Shown here: positions 8,802 to 17,564 of the stretch, piece after piece
How positions within the stretch are numbered: the stretch's first letter is position 1
Layout: each line of letters opens with the position of its first letter
From: Phycisphaerales bacterium
GTDB lineage: Bacteria > Planctomycetota > Phycisphaerae > UBA1845 > Fen-1342
Length of the DNA: 38,020 nt
Assembly: GCA_003162245.1 (NCBI GenBank)
Contig: PMMM01000104.1
Location: forward strand, 1 to 38,020
Direction of reading: 5' to 3'
Made by a program: the position numbers and the translations under genes
Notes under the pieces: generated by a model
Databases searched by the model: none
What the model was told of the DNA's origin: nothing
The model's input: the letters and a program-made list of their open reading frames with translations, nothing else

Positions 8802-8950
8802 AAAAAGATCGTGCGCAGGCGAGTCTGCGTCGACGCCGGGATCATGTCGCGGCCAGCCCGGGCGCCGGGCCGGCCGAAACCATGATCGCAGGCCGCAAGC
8901 CGGCCGAAGCGTGTGGGAAACGTACGTGCTGGCGCGCGGTGGCCCGCGCC

Positions 8951-8968
8951 GGGCTCCCCGAGGAGCCC
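8951..8968. other. Hairpin between dodecin and the biosynthetic operon
   Basis: The stem GGGCTCC-CCGA-GGAGCCC is well formed but has no T-run on either side. It could attenuate readthrough from dodecin or be another intergenic palindrome. Confidence 0.3.
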
Positions 8969-9003
8969 CGAGGGCCCGTCAGAAAAGCAAGGCTCCGGGG
9001 CAG

Positions 9004-9032
9004 TTGACAGAATCGCCGCTGCGCGAAACGAT
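9004..9032 (+). promoter_or_regulatory. Candidate promoter of the nine-gene operon
   Basis: A perfect -35 TTGACA (9004-9009) is followed after 17 nt by a weak -10, AACGAT. The predicted leader to the KAS III-like start at 9102 is about 60 nt. There is no similarly good promoter between the later genes. Confidence 0.4.
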
Positions 9033-9101
9033 ACCGTGTCTGTGACAAGGGCCCATGGCCTCCCAAGGGCGGCCAGGGCCCTGTCCGCCAAGGCGAGGAC
9101 A

Positions 9102-10232
9102 ATGACAGCAGCGCTCCATCGAGTGTTTATCGCGGGCACGGGCGCGTTCCTGCCCAATGACCCGATCCCGAATGAGCGCATCGACGACATTCTGGGACGG
9201 TTGACGGACGCGCCCGAGCGAGTGCAGGGGTTTCTGAAAAATGTGGGCCCCAAGATGCTCGAAAGCAGCGGCATCGAGTGCCGCCACTTCGCCATCGACC
9301 CCAAAACCCTGTGCCTGACCCACACGGTCGCCACGCTGGGAGAAGAGGCGGCCCGGCCGGCGCTCGCCGCGGCGGGCCGCAAGCCGACCGACGTCGAGTT
9401 GCTCGTGCTGGCCTCCCCCAACTTTGACCGCAGCACGCCGCCCACCTCGGCGGTCTTGCAGGAGCGGCTGGGCATCGAGCGCTGCGCTGAGATGGAAATC
9501 CACTCCAACTGCTCGGGGGTCGGCAAGGCGCTCCAGATCGCGTACGACTCGCTCCAGCTCGGGCGTTACAAGAACGCCTTGGTCGTGATCTGCCAGCTTT
9601 CCAGCGTTTACCTGCGGAACTGCTACTTCAACCAAGCGGTGATGAACAAGACGCAGGCGGCACTGCGCTACATCCTCGCCGACGGCAGCGGTGCGATTTT
9701 CCTCCAGGCCGCCGAGGCCGGCCACAAGGGGCCGCTCCCCCGCGAGGTGCTCGGCACCTATGTCGAGTCCATCGGCGGGAAAATGGAGCCGGGCATGACC
9801 GCCGGCGGCGGCGTCGCGGACCTGGTCGAGCCGGACAGGCAGGTCCAGGCGGTCTACGAGCGCGGGCTGCATCACCTGGATCAGGATTTCGCCGCCGTCA
9901 ACCGCAATGCCGGCCCCTTCCTGCTCGAGGGCGCGCTCCGCATGTTGAACCAGCTCGACATCGACCCGGCCAAGGTCGATCACTATGTCTGGTCGATCCC
10001 GACCATGCAGCTCTACAACGGCAACATCGAGCAGTTCCAGACCCGGCTTCACGCCCCGCTCGCCAAGATGATGTTCCGCGCGCGCAACACGGGCTATTGC
10101 GGCGGCGCTTCGCTGCTCCTGCACTTCGACGAGATGGTCCGGGCCGGCGAGATCAAGCCCGGCCAGACCGTCGTGCTGCACTCGGTGGAGTCGAGCAAGT
10201 GGATGACTGCCGGCTTCGTCGTGCGCGGGTAA
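9102..10232 (+). CDS. KAS III-like 3-oxoacyl-ACP synthase / thiolase-fold acyltransferase
   Basis: A 376-residue protein. The N-terminal FIAGTGAFLPND and the later ELLVLASPNFDRSTPP are typical of the KAS III thiolase fold. The nucleophile is Cys137 in HSNCSGVGKALQ. A C-terminal NTGYCGGASLLLHF supplies the conserved Asn region. The segment where KAS III enzymes normally read PHQAN is here VDHYVWSIPTMQLY, with no His at the expected place. The enzyme may therefore not decarboxylate malonyl-ACP, but act as an acyl-transferring or non-decarboxylative condensing enzyme. The ATG at 9102 is preceded by GAGG. First gene of the same-strand cluster. Family call is firm; reaction is open. Confidence 0.82.
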   Translation: MTAALHRVFIAGTGAFLPNDPIPNERIDDILGRLTDAPERVQGFLKNVGPKMLESSGIECRHFAIDPKTLCLTHTVATLGEEAARPALAAAGRKPTDVELLVLASPNFDRSTPPTSAVLQERLGIERCAEMEIHSNCSGVGKALQIAYDSLQLGRYKNALVVICQLSSVYLRNCYFNQAVMNKTQAALRYILADGSGAIFLQAAEAGHKGPLPREVLGTYVESIGGKMEPGMTAGGGVADLVEPDRQVQAVYERGLHHLDQDFAAVNRNAGPFLLEGALRMLNQLDIDPAKVDHYVWSIPTMQLYNGNIEQFQTRLHAPLAKMMFRARNTGYCGGASLLLHFDEMVRAGEIKPGQTVVLHSVESSKWMTAGFVVRG

Positions 10233-10368
10233 GCTTCACCTCTCCGCATCACGGGGACGCGCGGGACGTAGAACCCAGGCTGTCAATCGTGCTTCCTGTA
10301 CGCCGGCCGCGATACGCGCGTGCCTACGTTTCCCGTTTTCGTCATCGCCCCTAACGGAGGCAAACGCA

Positions 10369-11181
10369 GTGTCCACAACGGATGAGGTTTCCGCCGTGTC
10401 GGTGGCCTCCTCGACCGCGCCGCACGGCGATCAACGAAGCGGTCTTCGCTGGTTCCTTGTCCTCGACCTCTTCACGCGGCTCTTCATCTGGTGCGTGGCG
10501 ATGTTCCTGGCCGCCGCCGCGTTCTCCGCGCTGCGGATCTGGCCCCTGGGCAGCCCGCTGGCGGCGGACCTGCCCCAGGTCTGGCGGTGGGCGGTCGCGA
10601 CCGGCCGCTTCGTCATCCTGTTTAACCTGGTTTACGTCGCAGAGCTGGTCGTGCTGCGCCTGCCGATCCCAACGCCGCACGAGGGACGGTACGACACGCG
10701 CAGCCGCATCCCGGGCCGGCAGGTCTTGTGGTCGTGCCTGCTCGCGGTGCTGACAAAAGCGCGCTACGAGGCCCCCTTCCCCGGCTTCCTCGTCTTCCAC
10801 TTTGCGAACCTCCCGCCGCTCGTCTGGCTGATGGGGCCGGTCTTCGGCCCGCGCTCGCGGTCGGCGTACGTCACCGATCCGCACGTGCTCGATCCGCACC
10901 TGGTCACGCTCGGCCGAAATGTCGTGATCGGCTTCAACGCGACCGTCGCGGGGCACTACCAGGAGCGCGACGCCGTCATCTTCAGACGCACCGTCATCGA
11001 GGACGACGTGCTGGTTGGCGGGCACGCCGTGATCTTCGGCGGCGTGCACATCCGCAGCGGCTCGATGATCGGGGCCGGGGCGGTGGTCCTGCCCGGCACG
11101 ACCGTCGGCCCCAACGAGTTTTGGGCGGGCGTCCCAGCGCGTAAGATTCGCGACTTGCCGTCGGTCGAAACGGCGGCGTGA
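10369..11181 (+). CDS. Membrane-anchored left-handed beta-helix (hexapeptide-repeat) acyltransferase
   Basis: A 270-residue protein. Two hydrophobic segments (about 27-52 and 86-106) precede a C-terminal hexapeptide-repeat domain (about 160-250) with the sequence VIGFNATVAGH, a VIEDDVLVGGHAVIFGGVHI run and the coil SMIGAGAVVLPGTTVGPN, ending in the cap WAGVPARKIRDL. LbH enzymes use acetyl- or acyl-CoA/ACP to acylate sugars or other alcohols and amines, working as trimers. The membrane anchor suggests a lipid-linked or membrane-carried acceptor. The start is GTG 10369 with GGAGG eight nt upstream. A 136-bp gap separates it from the KAS III gene and 16 bp from the next gene. Similar LbH-plus-helix modules occur at the end of some NRPS proteins, which fits the condensation-like genes downstream. 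Confidence 0.78.
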   Translation: MSTTDEVSAVSVASSTAPHGDQRSGLRWFLVLDLFTRLFIWCVAMFLAAAAFSALRIWPLGSPLAADLPQVWRWAVATGRFVILFNLVYVAELVVLRLPIPTPHEGRYDTRSRIPGRQVLWSCLLAVLTKARYEAPFPGFLVFHFANLPPLVWLMGPVFGPRSRSAYVTDPHVLDPHLVTLGRNVVIGFNATVAGHYQERDAVIFRRTVIEDDVLVGGHAVIFGGVHIRSGSMIGAGAVVLPGTTVGPNEFWAGVPARKIRDLPSVETAA

Positions 11182-11197
11182 ACCCCGGACGCCTGGA

Positions 11198-12985
11198 ATG
11201 ACCGTCGCACCGTCGAGCCGCCGCACGACACTCGTCGCCGCCCTGCTCATCGCCGCCGGCGTCGCAAACAACCTGCCCTCCTTCCGTTGGGGCTTCATCT
11301 GGGACGACTTCATCCACCAAGCCGTTCTGCGCGGCGATCTGCCCGGCGCCCGCCTGCCGCGCTGGAACCTCTATGACTTCGCCATCACACCCCGCCCCGG
11401 CGATGCGACGTTCGACGCCGGTATAGCGCCCTGGTGGACCGACCCCGACTTCAAGGCCCGCTTTTTCCGCCCCGTCGCCAGCCTGACGATCTGGCTCGAC
11501 TACGCGATCTACCACAATTGGGCCCCGGGCTACCACGTGACAAGCCTCGCGCTGCTGGGCGTGTTTCTCGTTCTGGCGTGGAAGCTGTACTACGCCCTGG
11601 GTGCTCCGCTGCGCGCGGCCCTGTGGGCCCTGGCGTTCCTGGCGCTCGACGACGTGCACTGCATGCCCGTCGGGTGGATCGCCAACCGCAACACGCTCCT
11701 CGCCGCTTTGTTCGTCGTTGCGACGGTCCTGTGCGTCGACCGTAATCGTGAAACCCGGCGCGCACGCTGGTTGCTCGCCGGCTTGGCGTGCTTTCTGCTC
11801 GCGTGCGGATCAAAAGAATCGGGTGTCGCGGCCCTGCCGATCATCGGCGCGTACGTTTTGTTCTTCGGCGGCCCCGCCGGGACGGAGACGCTCCGGGCAC
11901 GCGTGCACCGTGTGGTCAGTTCGCGCGTCCTGTGGTCGTTTGGGCTCGCGGCGGTGGCATATGCGGCGTTCTACGTCGCCGCCGGGTACGGATCGCGCTC
12001 CGTGACCTACCCAGTCCCGTGGCATGATCCGATGCGCTTCTTGTCGCGACTGGCCTGGGTCGTCCCGGCGGGGCTCATGCACCTGACCTACGCGGCCGTC
12101 ACGGACTTCATGGCGTTGAACGCCCGCTGGGCGTGGCAATTGCTCACCGCCAGCGCAATCCTGCTACCGGCCGCGGGCTTCGTGCTCGCGCGGGGGCTCA
12201 GGGGGTCGCGCGTGGCCGGCTTGGCCGTCGCTTGGGCCCTCTTCGCCCTGCTGGCCGAGGGCGGTGGCGACATCTCCGACCGTCTGTGGATGAATGCCGC
12301 CGTCGGGACCGCCCTCCTGTTCGGCCTGTTCCTCGACCGCCTCCCGCCGCTCCGCCAACGACTGACGCTGGGGCGCGCGGCGGCCCTGACGATGGGCGGC
12401 GTCCTGATCCTGACCGGGATTGTGGCCGCGGTCCCCATGACGAAGATCCGCCGCGACCTGTGTTCCTCGTTGGGCGGCACGGACCGCGCGAACAGCCTGA
12501 ACGCCGACATCGACATCGATCCGGCGCACCCCTTGGACGTATTCGCGCTGAACAGCCCGTCCAGCATGGGGGCCATGAGCCTCTCGCTCACGTGGCGGGT
12601 GGGCCACGACGATCTCCACACGCGCATCTTCCCGCTGCAACTGGGTCGCCGCCCGCTGACCTGGACCCGCGACGACGAGCGGACGATGACGCTGACCAGC
12701 GGGGCAATCCCGTTCCGCGCCAACCCATTTGAGCGCGTCTTTTGCACCCGCGCGGCCCCGCCAGCCGGCACGACGTTCACGACCGCCGCCTTCACGGCCA
12801 CCGTCCTGGCGTCGGAGCCCGCCGGCTTCCGCACGGTCCGTTTCCAGTTCCACAAGAGCCTGGACGACCCGTCCTATCGCTTCCTGGCTTGGCGAGACGG
12901 GCGTCTTTGCCGGACCGCGCCACCGCCGGTGGGCGACACCGTGCAGGTTCCCGAGGTGCCGCCGCCGACCCCGTACACGCCGTAG
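11198..12985 (+). CDS. GT-C-like polytopic membrane protein 1 (predicted lipid-linked-sugar glycosyltransferase)
   Basis: A 595-residue protein with about 10-12 membrane helices in residues 10-415 and a soluble C-terminal domain. After TM1 comes an acidic loop, RWGFIWDDFIH, then FFRPVASLTIWLDYAIY and PVGWIANRNTLLAALF. This is the layout of GT-C transferases such as the TMTC/PMT and ArnT groups, where the first-loop acidic residue is catalytic. These transfer sugar from polyprenyl-phosphate carriers on the outer face. The C-terminal domain (about 420-595) has a block VRFQFHKSLDDPSYRFL that recurs in the other GT-C-like protein at 19190-21082. The ATG at 11198 has GGA just upstream. The GT-C assignment rests on topology and motifs, not on a matched family, so activity is tentative. 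Confidence 0.65.
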   Translation: MTVAPSSRRTTLVAALLIAAGVANNLPSFRWGFIWDDFIHQAVLRGDLPGARLPRWNLYDFAITPRPGDATFDAGIAPWWTDPDFKARFFRPVASLTIWLDYAIYHNWAPGYHVTSLALLGVFLVLAWKLYYALGAPLRAALWALAFLALDDVHCMPVGWIANRNTLLAALFVVATVLCVDRNRETRRARWLLAGLACFLLACGSKESGVAALPIIGAYVLFFGGPAGTETLRARVHRVVSSRVLWSFGLAAVAYAAFYVAAGYGSRSVTYPVPWHDPMRFLSRLAWVVPAGLMHLTYAAVTDFMALNARWAWQLLTASAILLPAAGFVLARGLRGSRVAGLAVAWALFALLAEGGGDISDRLWMNAAVGTALLFGLFLDRLPPLRQRLTLGRAAALTMGGVLILTGIVAAVPMTKIRRDLCSSLGGTDRANSLNADIDIDPAHPLDVFALNSPSSMGAMSLSLTWRVGHDDLHTRIFPLQLGRRPLTWTRDDERTMTLTSGAIPFRANPFERVFCTRAAPPAGTTFTTAAFTATVLASEPAGFRTVRFQFHKSLDDPSYRFLAWRDGRLCRTAPPPVGDTVQVPEVPPPTPYTP

Positions 12986-13092
12986 GGCGTGTGAGCATCG
13001 CCCGGCTGTGCCACATTCACGGCCTTGTCTTGGCTTGACCAACGCGCCGGGCGCCACGACACTCCGTCGCGGCCAGAGGAGTGCACGGACGC

Positions 13093-14460
13093 ATGGCGCG
13101 GTATCAAGATCCCGATCCGTTGGACCTGCTCTTCTTCGCGGCTGACGCAGCCAGCCGTCGCGCGCGGCTACTCGGTGCCAACATCCACCTCGTGACCGAG
13201 GTCGAAGGCGAGCTGGACCTCGGCCGGCTCAAACAGGCGATCGCGGCCTTGCACCGCGAGTATCCGGTCACCGCGGCGAAACTGGTGACTGGCACGTTCA
13301 CCGGACGCCCGCGGTGGCGGCTCGATATGCCGCCCCCGCATCCAAATCACGTCGTGCAGGTCCACCAAATTCAGCCACCGACGCCAGACCAGTGGCGGAC
13401 GGAGTTCGAGCGGCTGTTCGCGACTCCCATTGACGCCGCGAGGTTCCCTCCGCTCCGGTTTCACGTCCTCCGCGGGCTCGCGCAGGGGGATGTGCTGGTC
13501 ATGCGTTGGCCGCACGCGCTGATGGACGCCCGCGGCGGGGGCATGATGTCGGAGGAACTGGACCGTTTGTACGAGGAAGCGCCGGACGTGAATACGTTGT
13601 GCAGCGCCGGCGACGAAACCCGCGACGACTTCGGGGCGCTGCTGGCCCGCACGACACTCCGTTGGCGCGTCCAGACGTTCTTCGGGTCAGTTCTCCGGCC
13701 CAACCGACAGCGGAGGCGTTTCAGCCAGCTCGTCACGGAGCCCATCCCGACGGACCTGGGGCGACTGCGCTGCGTATTCCGCCATTTTCCCGCCAGCGAA
13801 ACCAAACGGATCATGGATAACGCCGTGCGGATCTGCGGCGTGGCGCGGTTTCCAGACTTCTTGCGGGCTTGTGCGCTCCGCGCGCTGCACGAGGTGATGC
13901 CGCACCCGGTGCCGCCGGACACGTTGTACACGACGCTGAACCTGCTTGGGCGGCGGAATCGGCGACAGCCGCTGCGTTGGTGCTGCAACTTGACGAGCGC
14001 ACTGCCGCTGGCCGTACCGGCCGGGCTCATTCACGACCGGCAGCGGGTCGCCGACCTGTTCCGGGAGCAGACCGGAAACCAGCTCGCGTCGGACACGCCG
14101 CTTCGGCACGCCGCGATCCTGTGGCTGTTCACGCGCCTGCCAACGGCCTGGCTCGCAGCCGGGATCAAGACGCGGGTCAGCTCCGGCCGGCGCGTGACGC
14201 CCTGGCTGGGTATGGGGCAGACTCCGTCGCTGCCGCTGGGCCTGATGGGGCCCAGTACACGTCCGATGGCCACTTTTTGCGGGTGCAAGTTACTGAACTA
14301 CTATGGCGGCCGGCCGCCGCTGCCGGACACCGGGTTTGCCCTGGATGCCAACGTGACGGCCGAGCGGCTGAACATCACGGGGGTGTGTTATGAGAAGCGC
14401 GTCCCGGTTGCGACTTTGACTAACCTCATCGACCGGCTCGCCGGCGTGCTGCTTGAGTAA
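13093..14460 (+). CDS. Condensation / WS-DGAT superfamily acyltransferase 1
   Basis: A 455-residue protein with the CoA-dependent acyltransferase fold. It begins DPDPLDLLFFAADAASRRAR, has strands around VTEVEGELDLGRLKQAIAAL, and carries the active-site motif MRWPHALMDARGGG with His141 and Asp145 (HxxxD). In this superfamily the His is the general base that lets an alcohol or amine attack an acyl thioester, giving esters, waxes or peptides. It is shorter than PapA or WS/DGAT enzymes by little and lacks NRPS partner domains. The start at ATG 13093 gives the same N-terminus as its paralogue; GAGGAG lies about 11 nt upstream. A GTG at 13081 is the alternative. It overlaps the next gene by 8 bp. 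The superfamily call is good; substrate is unknown. Confidence 0.75.
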   Translation: MARYQDPDPLDLLFFAADAASRRARLLGANIHLVTEVEGELDLGRLKQAIAALHREYPVTAAKLVTGTFTGRPRWRLDMPPPHPNHVVQVHQIQPPTPDQWRTEFERLFATPIDAARFPPLRFHVLRGLAQGDVLVMRWPHALMDARGGGMMSEELDRLYEEAPDVNTLCSAGDETRDDFGALLARTTLRWRVQTFFGSVLRPNRQRRRFSQLVTEPIPTDLGRLRCVFRHFPASETKRIMDNAVRICGVARFPDFLRACALRALHEVMPHPVPPDTLYTTLNLLGRRNRRQPLRWCCNLTSALPLAVPAGLIHDRQRVADLFREQTGNQLASDTPLRHAAILWLFTRLPTAWLAAGIKTRVSSGRRVTPWLGMGQTPSLPLGLMGPSTRPMATFCGCKLLNYYGGRPPLPDTGFALDANVTAERLNITGVCYEKRVPVATLTNLIDRLAGVLLE

Positions 14461-15832
14461 GGTCTTGGCCCACTACCAGTACCCCAACCCGCTCGACCTG
14501 CTGTTCTTCGCGGAGGAGCAGGCCACGAGGCGTGCCGGGCTGCCCGGCGTGCACGTCCACATCCACCTCGAGCTCCGCGGACAGGTCGATGTCGCGGGGC
14601 TGCGCCGCGCGCTGCTCGCCCTGTACCGCGTGTATCCGACGGCCGGGGCACGGCGCGAGTTGGAGATCCGCACCGGCCGCCCGCGCTGGCGGCTGGACAG
14701 CCCGGCGCCGGACATGCGCCGCGTCGTGCAACTGCACGCGGTTACACCACCCACCGCCGCTCAATTGCAGCACGATGTCGAAGCACTCTTCGCCGCACCA
14801 CTCGACATTGACGGTCTGCCGCCCGTCCAGTTCCACGTCTTTCGCGGGCTGCCCCGCGGCGATGTGGTCGTGATGCGCTGGCCGCACGCCCTGACCGACG
14901 GACGCGGGGCTTACTCGCTCCTGGAAGAGCTGGCCCGCCTGTACGATGAGGCTCCCGATCCCGCGGCCTTGACCAGCGCCGGCGACGAACGGCGCGATGA
15001 CTTCGGCCGGATGCTCGCCGACTACCCCATTTGGCGGCGCCTCCAGGCCGTACTCGAGCTGTGCCGTCCAGCACACCCAGGTTGCGGCCCGGTCCTGCAA
15101 CTGGCCCCCCGACCGGGGGTGACCTCCCCAGGCCCCATGCACTTCGTTCTGCGACACCTGACGCCGGAGCAGACGGTGCAGGTTGGCGACAGGATGCGGC
15201 GGGTCGCGGGCACGTCACCATCGGGCGACTATCTGCGCGGCTGTGCGCTGCACGCCCTGCATGAGCTGATGCCGAAGCCCCAGCCATCGCACGGGTTGTA
15301 TACCGTCATGTTGCTGCTCGACAATCGGCGTCGACAGGGGCCGGCCATGTGCTGGAACCTGACCAGCGCCTTGCCGCTCATAGTGCCGGCCGAGGCTGCG
15401 GGCGATCCGGTGGAGGCAACCCGGGTGATCCACCGTCAGACGATCGCCCACGTCCGCGCCCGCACCGGCTTGCAATACTACGCCGCTCTTTCGCTTCTGA
15501 TGTACCCGCCCACGGCGTACGTCGCCGCGGTCCTGCGCGCGACCATGCTCTCCGGCCGCCGCCACACATCCGGCCTCATGCTGGCGGGCACGCCTTCCCT
15601 GCGGCTGGACTTCATCGGCCCCTTCTCGCGCCCCTTGCCGCGCTTCTGCGGCGCCGAACTTCACAACCACTACGGCTACTCGACACTCCTACCGGAGCCT
15701 GGCTTCGCCCTGCACGTCAATCTGACCCACGACCGGTTGAATATCATCGGCGTGTGCTTCGAATCGCGCGTGCCGGTGCCAACGCTGACGGCGCTCATGG
15801 ATCGCTTCGTTGCCACGCTCCTGGACGCCTGA
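14453..15832 (+). CDS. Condensation / WS-DGAT superfamily acyltransferase 2
   Basis: A 459-residue paralogue of the preceding protein. NPLDLLFFAEEQATRRAGLP, the WRLDSPAP region, MRWPHALTDGRGAYSLLEEL (His145, Asp149, Gly150) and the C-terminal LNIIGVCFESRVPVPTLTAL all have counterparts there. Its HxxxDG is closer to the canonical condensation motif. Tandem non-identical copies suggest two acylation steps on one acceptor, or a heterodimer. The start is a TTG at 14453 inside the end of the upstream gene, implying translational coupling. A second TTG at 14465 is possible; no ATG is available that keeps the conserved N-terminus. Confidence in the family is good, in the exact start low. Confidence 0.74.
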   Translation: MSKVLAHYQYPNPLDLLFFAEEQATRRAGLPGVHVHIHLELRGQVDVAGLRRALLALYRVYPTAGARRELEIRTGRPRWRLDSPAPDMRRVVQLHAVTPPTAAQLQHDVEALFAAPLDIDGLPPVQFHVFRGLPRGDVVVMRWPHALTDGRGAYSLLEELARLYDEAPDPAALTSAGDERRDDFGRMLADYPIWRRLQAVLELCRPAHPGCGPVLQLAPRPGVTSPGPMHFVLRHLTPEQTVQVGDRMRRVAGTSPSGDYLRGCALHALHELMPKPQPSHGLYTVMLLLDNRRRQGPAMCWNLTSALPLIVPAEAAGDPVEATRVIHRQTIAHVRARTGLQYYAALSLLMYPPTAYVAAVLRATMLSGRRHTSGLMLAGTPSLRLDFIGPFSRPLPRFCGAELHNHYGYSTLLPEPGFALHVNLTHDRLNIIGVCFESRVPVPTLTALMDRFVATLLDA

Positions 15833-15945
15833 GCAACAGGATCGGACGCCACGCTCGGTTGACAGGCGCCCCTGCGTCGGGAATCATGGGTCAACTGCGG
15901 TGGTCCCGGTGTTGGTGCGGTCGGCCACTGGTGCGTGGAGACCCT

Positions 15946-16521
15946 ATGACGACAGACATCCGGTCGAGATCCGACCCGGTGCACGCCGGCACCGGCGGGC
16001 TTCGCGCGTGGCTCGACCGGATTCCGCTCGCGCTGCGGATGCTGGTGTACAGCATTCTGTTCCTGGCCGCCGTGCTCGTGCTGCTGCCCTGGCTGGCGAG
16101 CCGGATCGACGTGCACTGGCCCCGCGCCCGCGTCGAGATCGGTTCAGTGCGCTGGCTCGGCGTGATCCTCTTCTCGATCTGCATGGGCCTCTATGCGACG
16201 GCGTCATTGCTGCTTTCCCGCCACGGCCGCGGCGCCTACGTCGAGTTCGACCCGCCCAGAGAATTCGTCGCAGTCGGGCCGTTCCAGTGGTGCCGCAACC
16301 CGATCGCCGGCAGCTTGCTGGGGATGCTGCTCGGCGAGGCGCTCGCGTTCTCGTCCACTGGCATCTTCCTGCTGTTCCTCGTGGCGCTGCCGCTCGCGCA
16401 GCTTCAGGTCGTGTGCCTGGAGGAGCCCCTGCTGCGCAAGCGATTTGGCCAAGCCTACGAGGAGTACGTGCGGCGAGTGCCGCGCTGGCTCCCGGGCACT
16501 CCGCGCAGGGCCGGCCCATGA
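15946..16521 (+). CDS. ICMT/PEMT-like integral membrane methyltransferase
   Basis: A 191-residue protein with hydrophobic segments near residues 27-50, 65-86, 115-130 and 132-150. The conserved C-terminal pattern of isoprenylcysteine carboxyl methyltransferases and phospholipid N-methyltransferases is present: GPFQWCRNPIAGSLLG, then EEPLLRKRFGQAYEEYVRRV and PRWLP. These use SAM to methylate a carboxyl, amine or lipid headgroup at the membrane. ATG 15946 has GGAG six bases upstream. The stop overlaps the next start as ATGA. A 113-bp gap separates it from the acyltransferase gene. In this setting it could O- or N-methylate the cluster's lipid product; that is inference. Confidence 0.78.
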   Translation: MTTDIRSRSDPVHAGTGGLRAWLDRIPLALRMLVYSILFLAAVLVLLPWLASRIDVHWPRARVEIGSVRWLGVILFSICMGLYATASLLLSRHGRGAYVEFDPPREFVAVGPFQWCRNPIAGSLLGMLLGEALAFSSTGIFLLFLVALPLAQLQVVCLEEPLLRKRFGQAYEEYVRRVPRWLPGTPRRAGP

Positions 16522-17564
16522 ACGTAACCATCACCGGCGCGACCGGCTTCTTCGGGCACGCTTTGCTCCAGGTCGCGCTACGCCAGGCGGATTTGGTGCG
16601 CGCCCTCGTACGCCGGCCCGCAGACGACACGCGGCTCCGAGCCCTCGGTGCCCACACGATCCGCGGCGACCTCTCCGCGCCGGGCGGCTGCCGCGGCTTA
16701 GTTGAGCCGGGCGACATCGTGGTTCACGCCGCCGCCCGCGTCGAACTGGTTGGGCGCTGGCCGGAGTTTCAGCGCGGCACCGTGGATATCACCCGGCACC
16801 TGCTCGACGCCGCCCTGCCGCAGAAACCGGCGTGTTTCGTGTACGTCAGCTCGGCGGCCGTGTACTCGCCCAACGCCGCGACTCCGCTCATGGGCGCCGA
16901 CCACACCCCCACACGGCCCACACCTGACAACCTCTACGGTCGCGCGAAGCTGGTCGCCGAGCGCCTCGTGCAGCGGCGCTGCGACGAAGCGGGCTGCCCG
17001 TGGACCATCGTGCGGCTGGCGTTCCTGTACGGCCCCCGAAATCAGACGCTGCTCGACCGCCTGGAGGTCCTGCACGCGCGCGGCCGGTTGTGCCTAGTCG
17101 GCGACGGACAAAACCGCATCGCGACCCTGTACAACGATGACGCCGCCGCCGCTGTATGGGCCGCCGCCACGCATCCGGCCGGTGCCCGGAAGGTCTACGA
17201 CGCGGCCAGCGCCGAACGGGTGACGCAAGAGCAGTTCGTCAACGCGCACGCGGCCCTGCTGGGCTTGCCGCCGCTTCGGCAACGGATCCCGCGGCCAGTG
17301 GCGTACGCGGCGGGCTGGGTGGCGGAGTTCGTCTCCGTGCTCGCTGGACGTCAACCGGCCATCAGCCGTTGTACGGCCCGACTGATGGGCACCGACCAGG
17401 TCGTAGACGCGTCCCGCTTGCAAGCCGAGACCGGTTGGTGCCCGCGCGTGAGCTTCACGGACGGCATGGAACGGACGCGGGCGTGGTGGTGCGACCGAAC
17501 CGCAGCCGTGCGCCAGCCCCTTCACTGGCCCGCACAGCTCGCAGGGGGAAAAGAGTCGGCATGA
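16518..17564 (+). CDS. Extended SDR, NAD(P)-dependent epimerase/dehydratase (3-beta-HSD-like)
   Basis: A 348-residue protein. It has the nucleotide site TGATGFFG (residues 6-13), the conserved DIVVHAAA strand, the catalytic Ser in VYVSSAAVYSP (about 111-112) and YxxxK as YGRAK (Tyr140, Lys144). The C-terminal part (RVTQEQFVNAHAALLGLPPL) is like 3-beta-hydroxysteroid dehydrogenase-type SDRs and OleD-like reductases. It would oxidise or reduce a hydroxyl or keto group on a sugar or acyl chain. It overlaps both neighbours with ATGA junctions, so translation is coupled from the methyltransferase through to the phosphatase-superfamily gene. With only a KAS III-like enzyme and no OleB or OleC, an olefin pathway is not supported. 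Confidence 0.85.
   Translation: MNVTITGATGFFGHALLQVALRQADLVRALVRRPADDTRLRALGAHTIRGDLSAPGGCRGLVEPGDIVVHAAARVELVGRWPEFQRGTVDITRHLLDAALPQKPACFVYVSSAAVYSPNAATPLMGADHTPTRPTPDNLYGRAKLVAERLVQRRCDEAGCPWTIVRLAFLYGPRNQTLLDRLEVLHARGRLCLVGDGQNRIATLYNDDAAAAVWAAATHPAGARKVYDAASAERVTQEQFVNAHAALLGLPPLRQRIPRPVAYAAGWVAEFVSVLAGRQPAISRCTARLMGTDQVVDASRLQAETGWCPRVSFTDGMERTRAWWCDRTAAVRQPLHWPAQLAGGKESA

Noticed and set aside
9102-17564. OleABCD-type long-chain olefin pathway (KAS III-like enzyme plus SDR)
   Set aside because: No OleB alpha/beta-hydrolase or OleC ligase is present, the KAS III lacks the usual His segment, and the GT-C and HxxxD genes have no place in that pathway.
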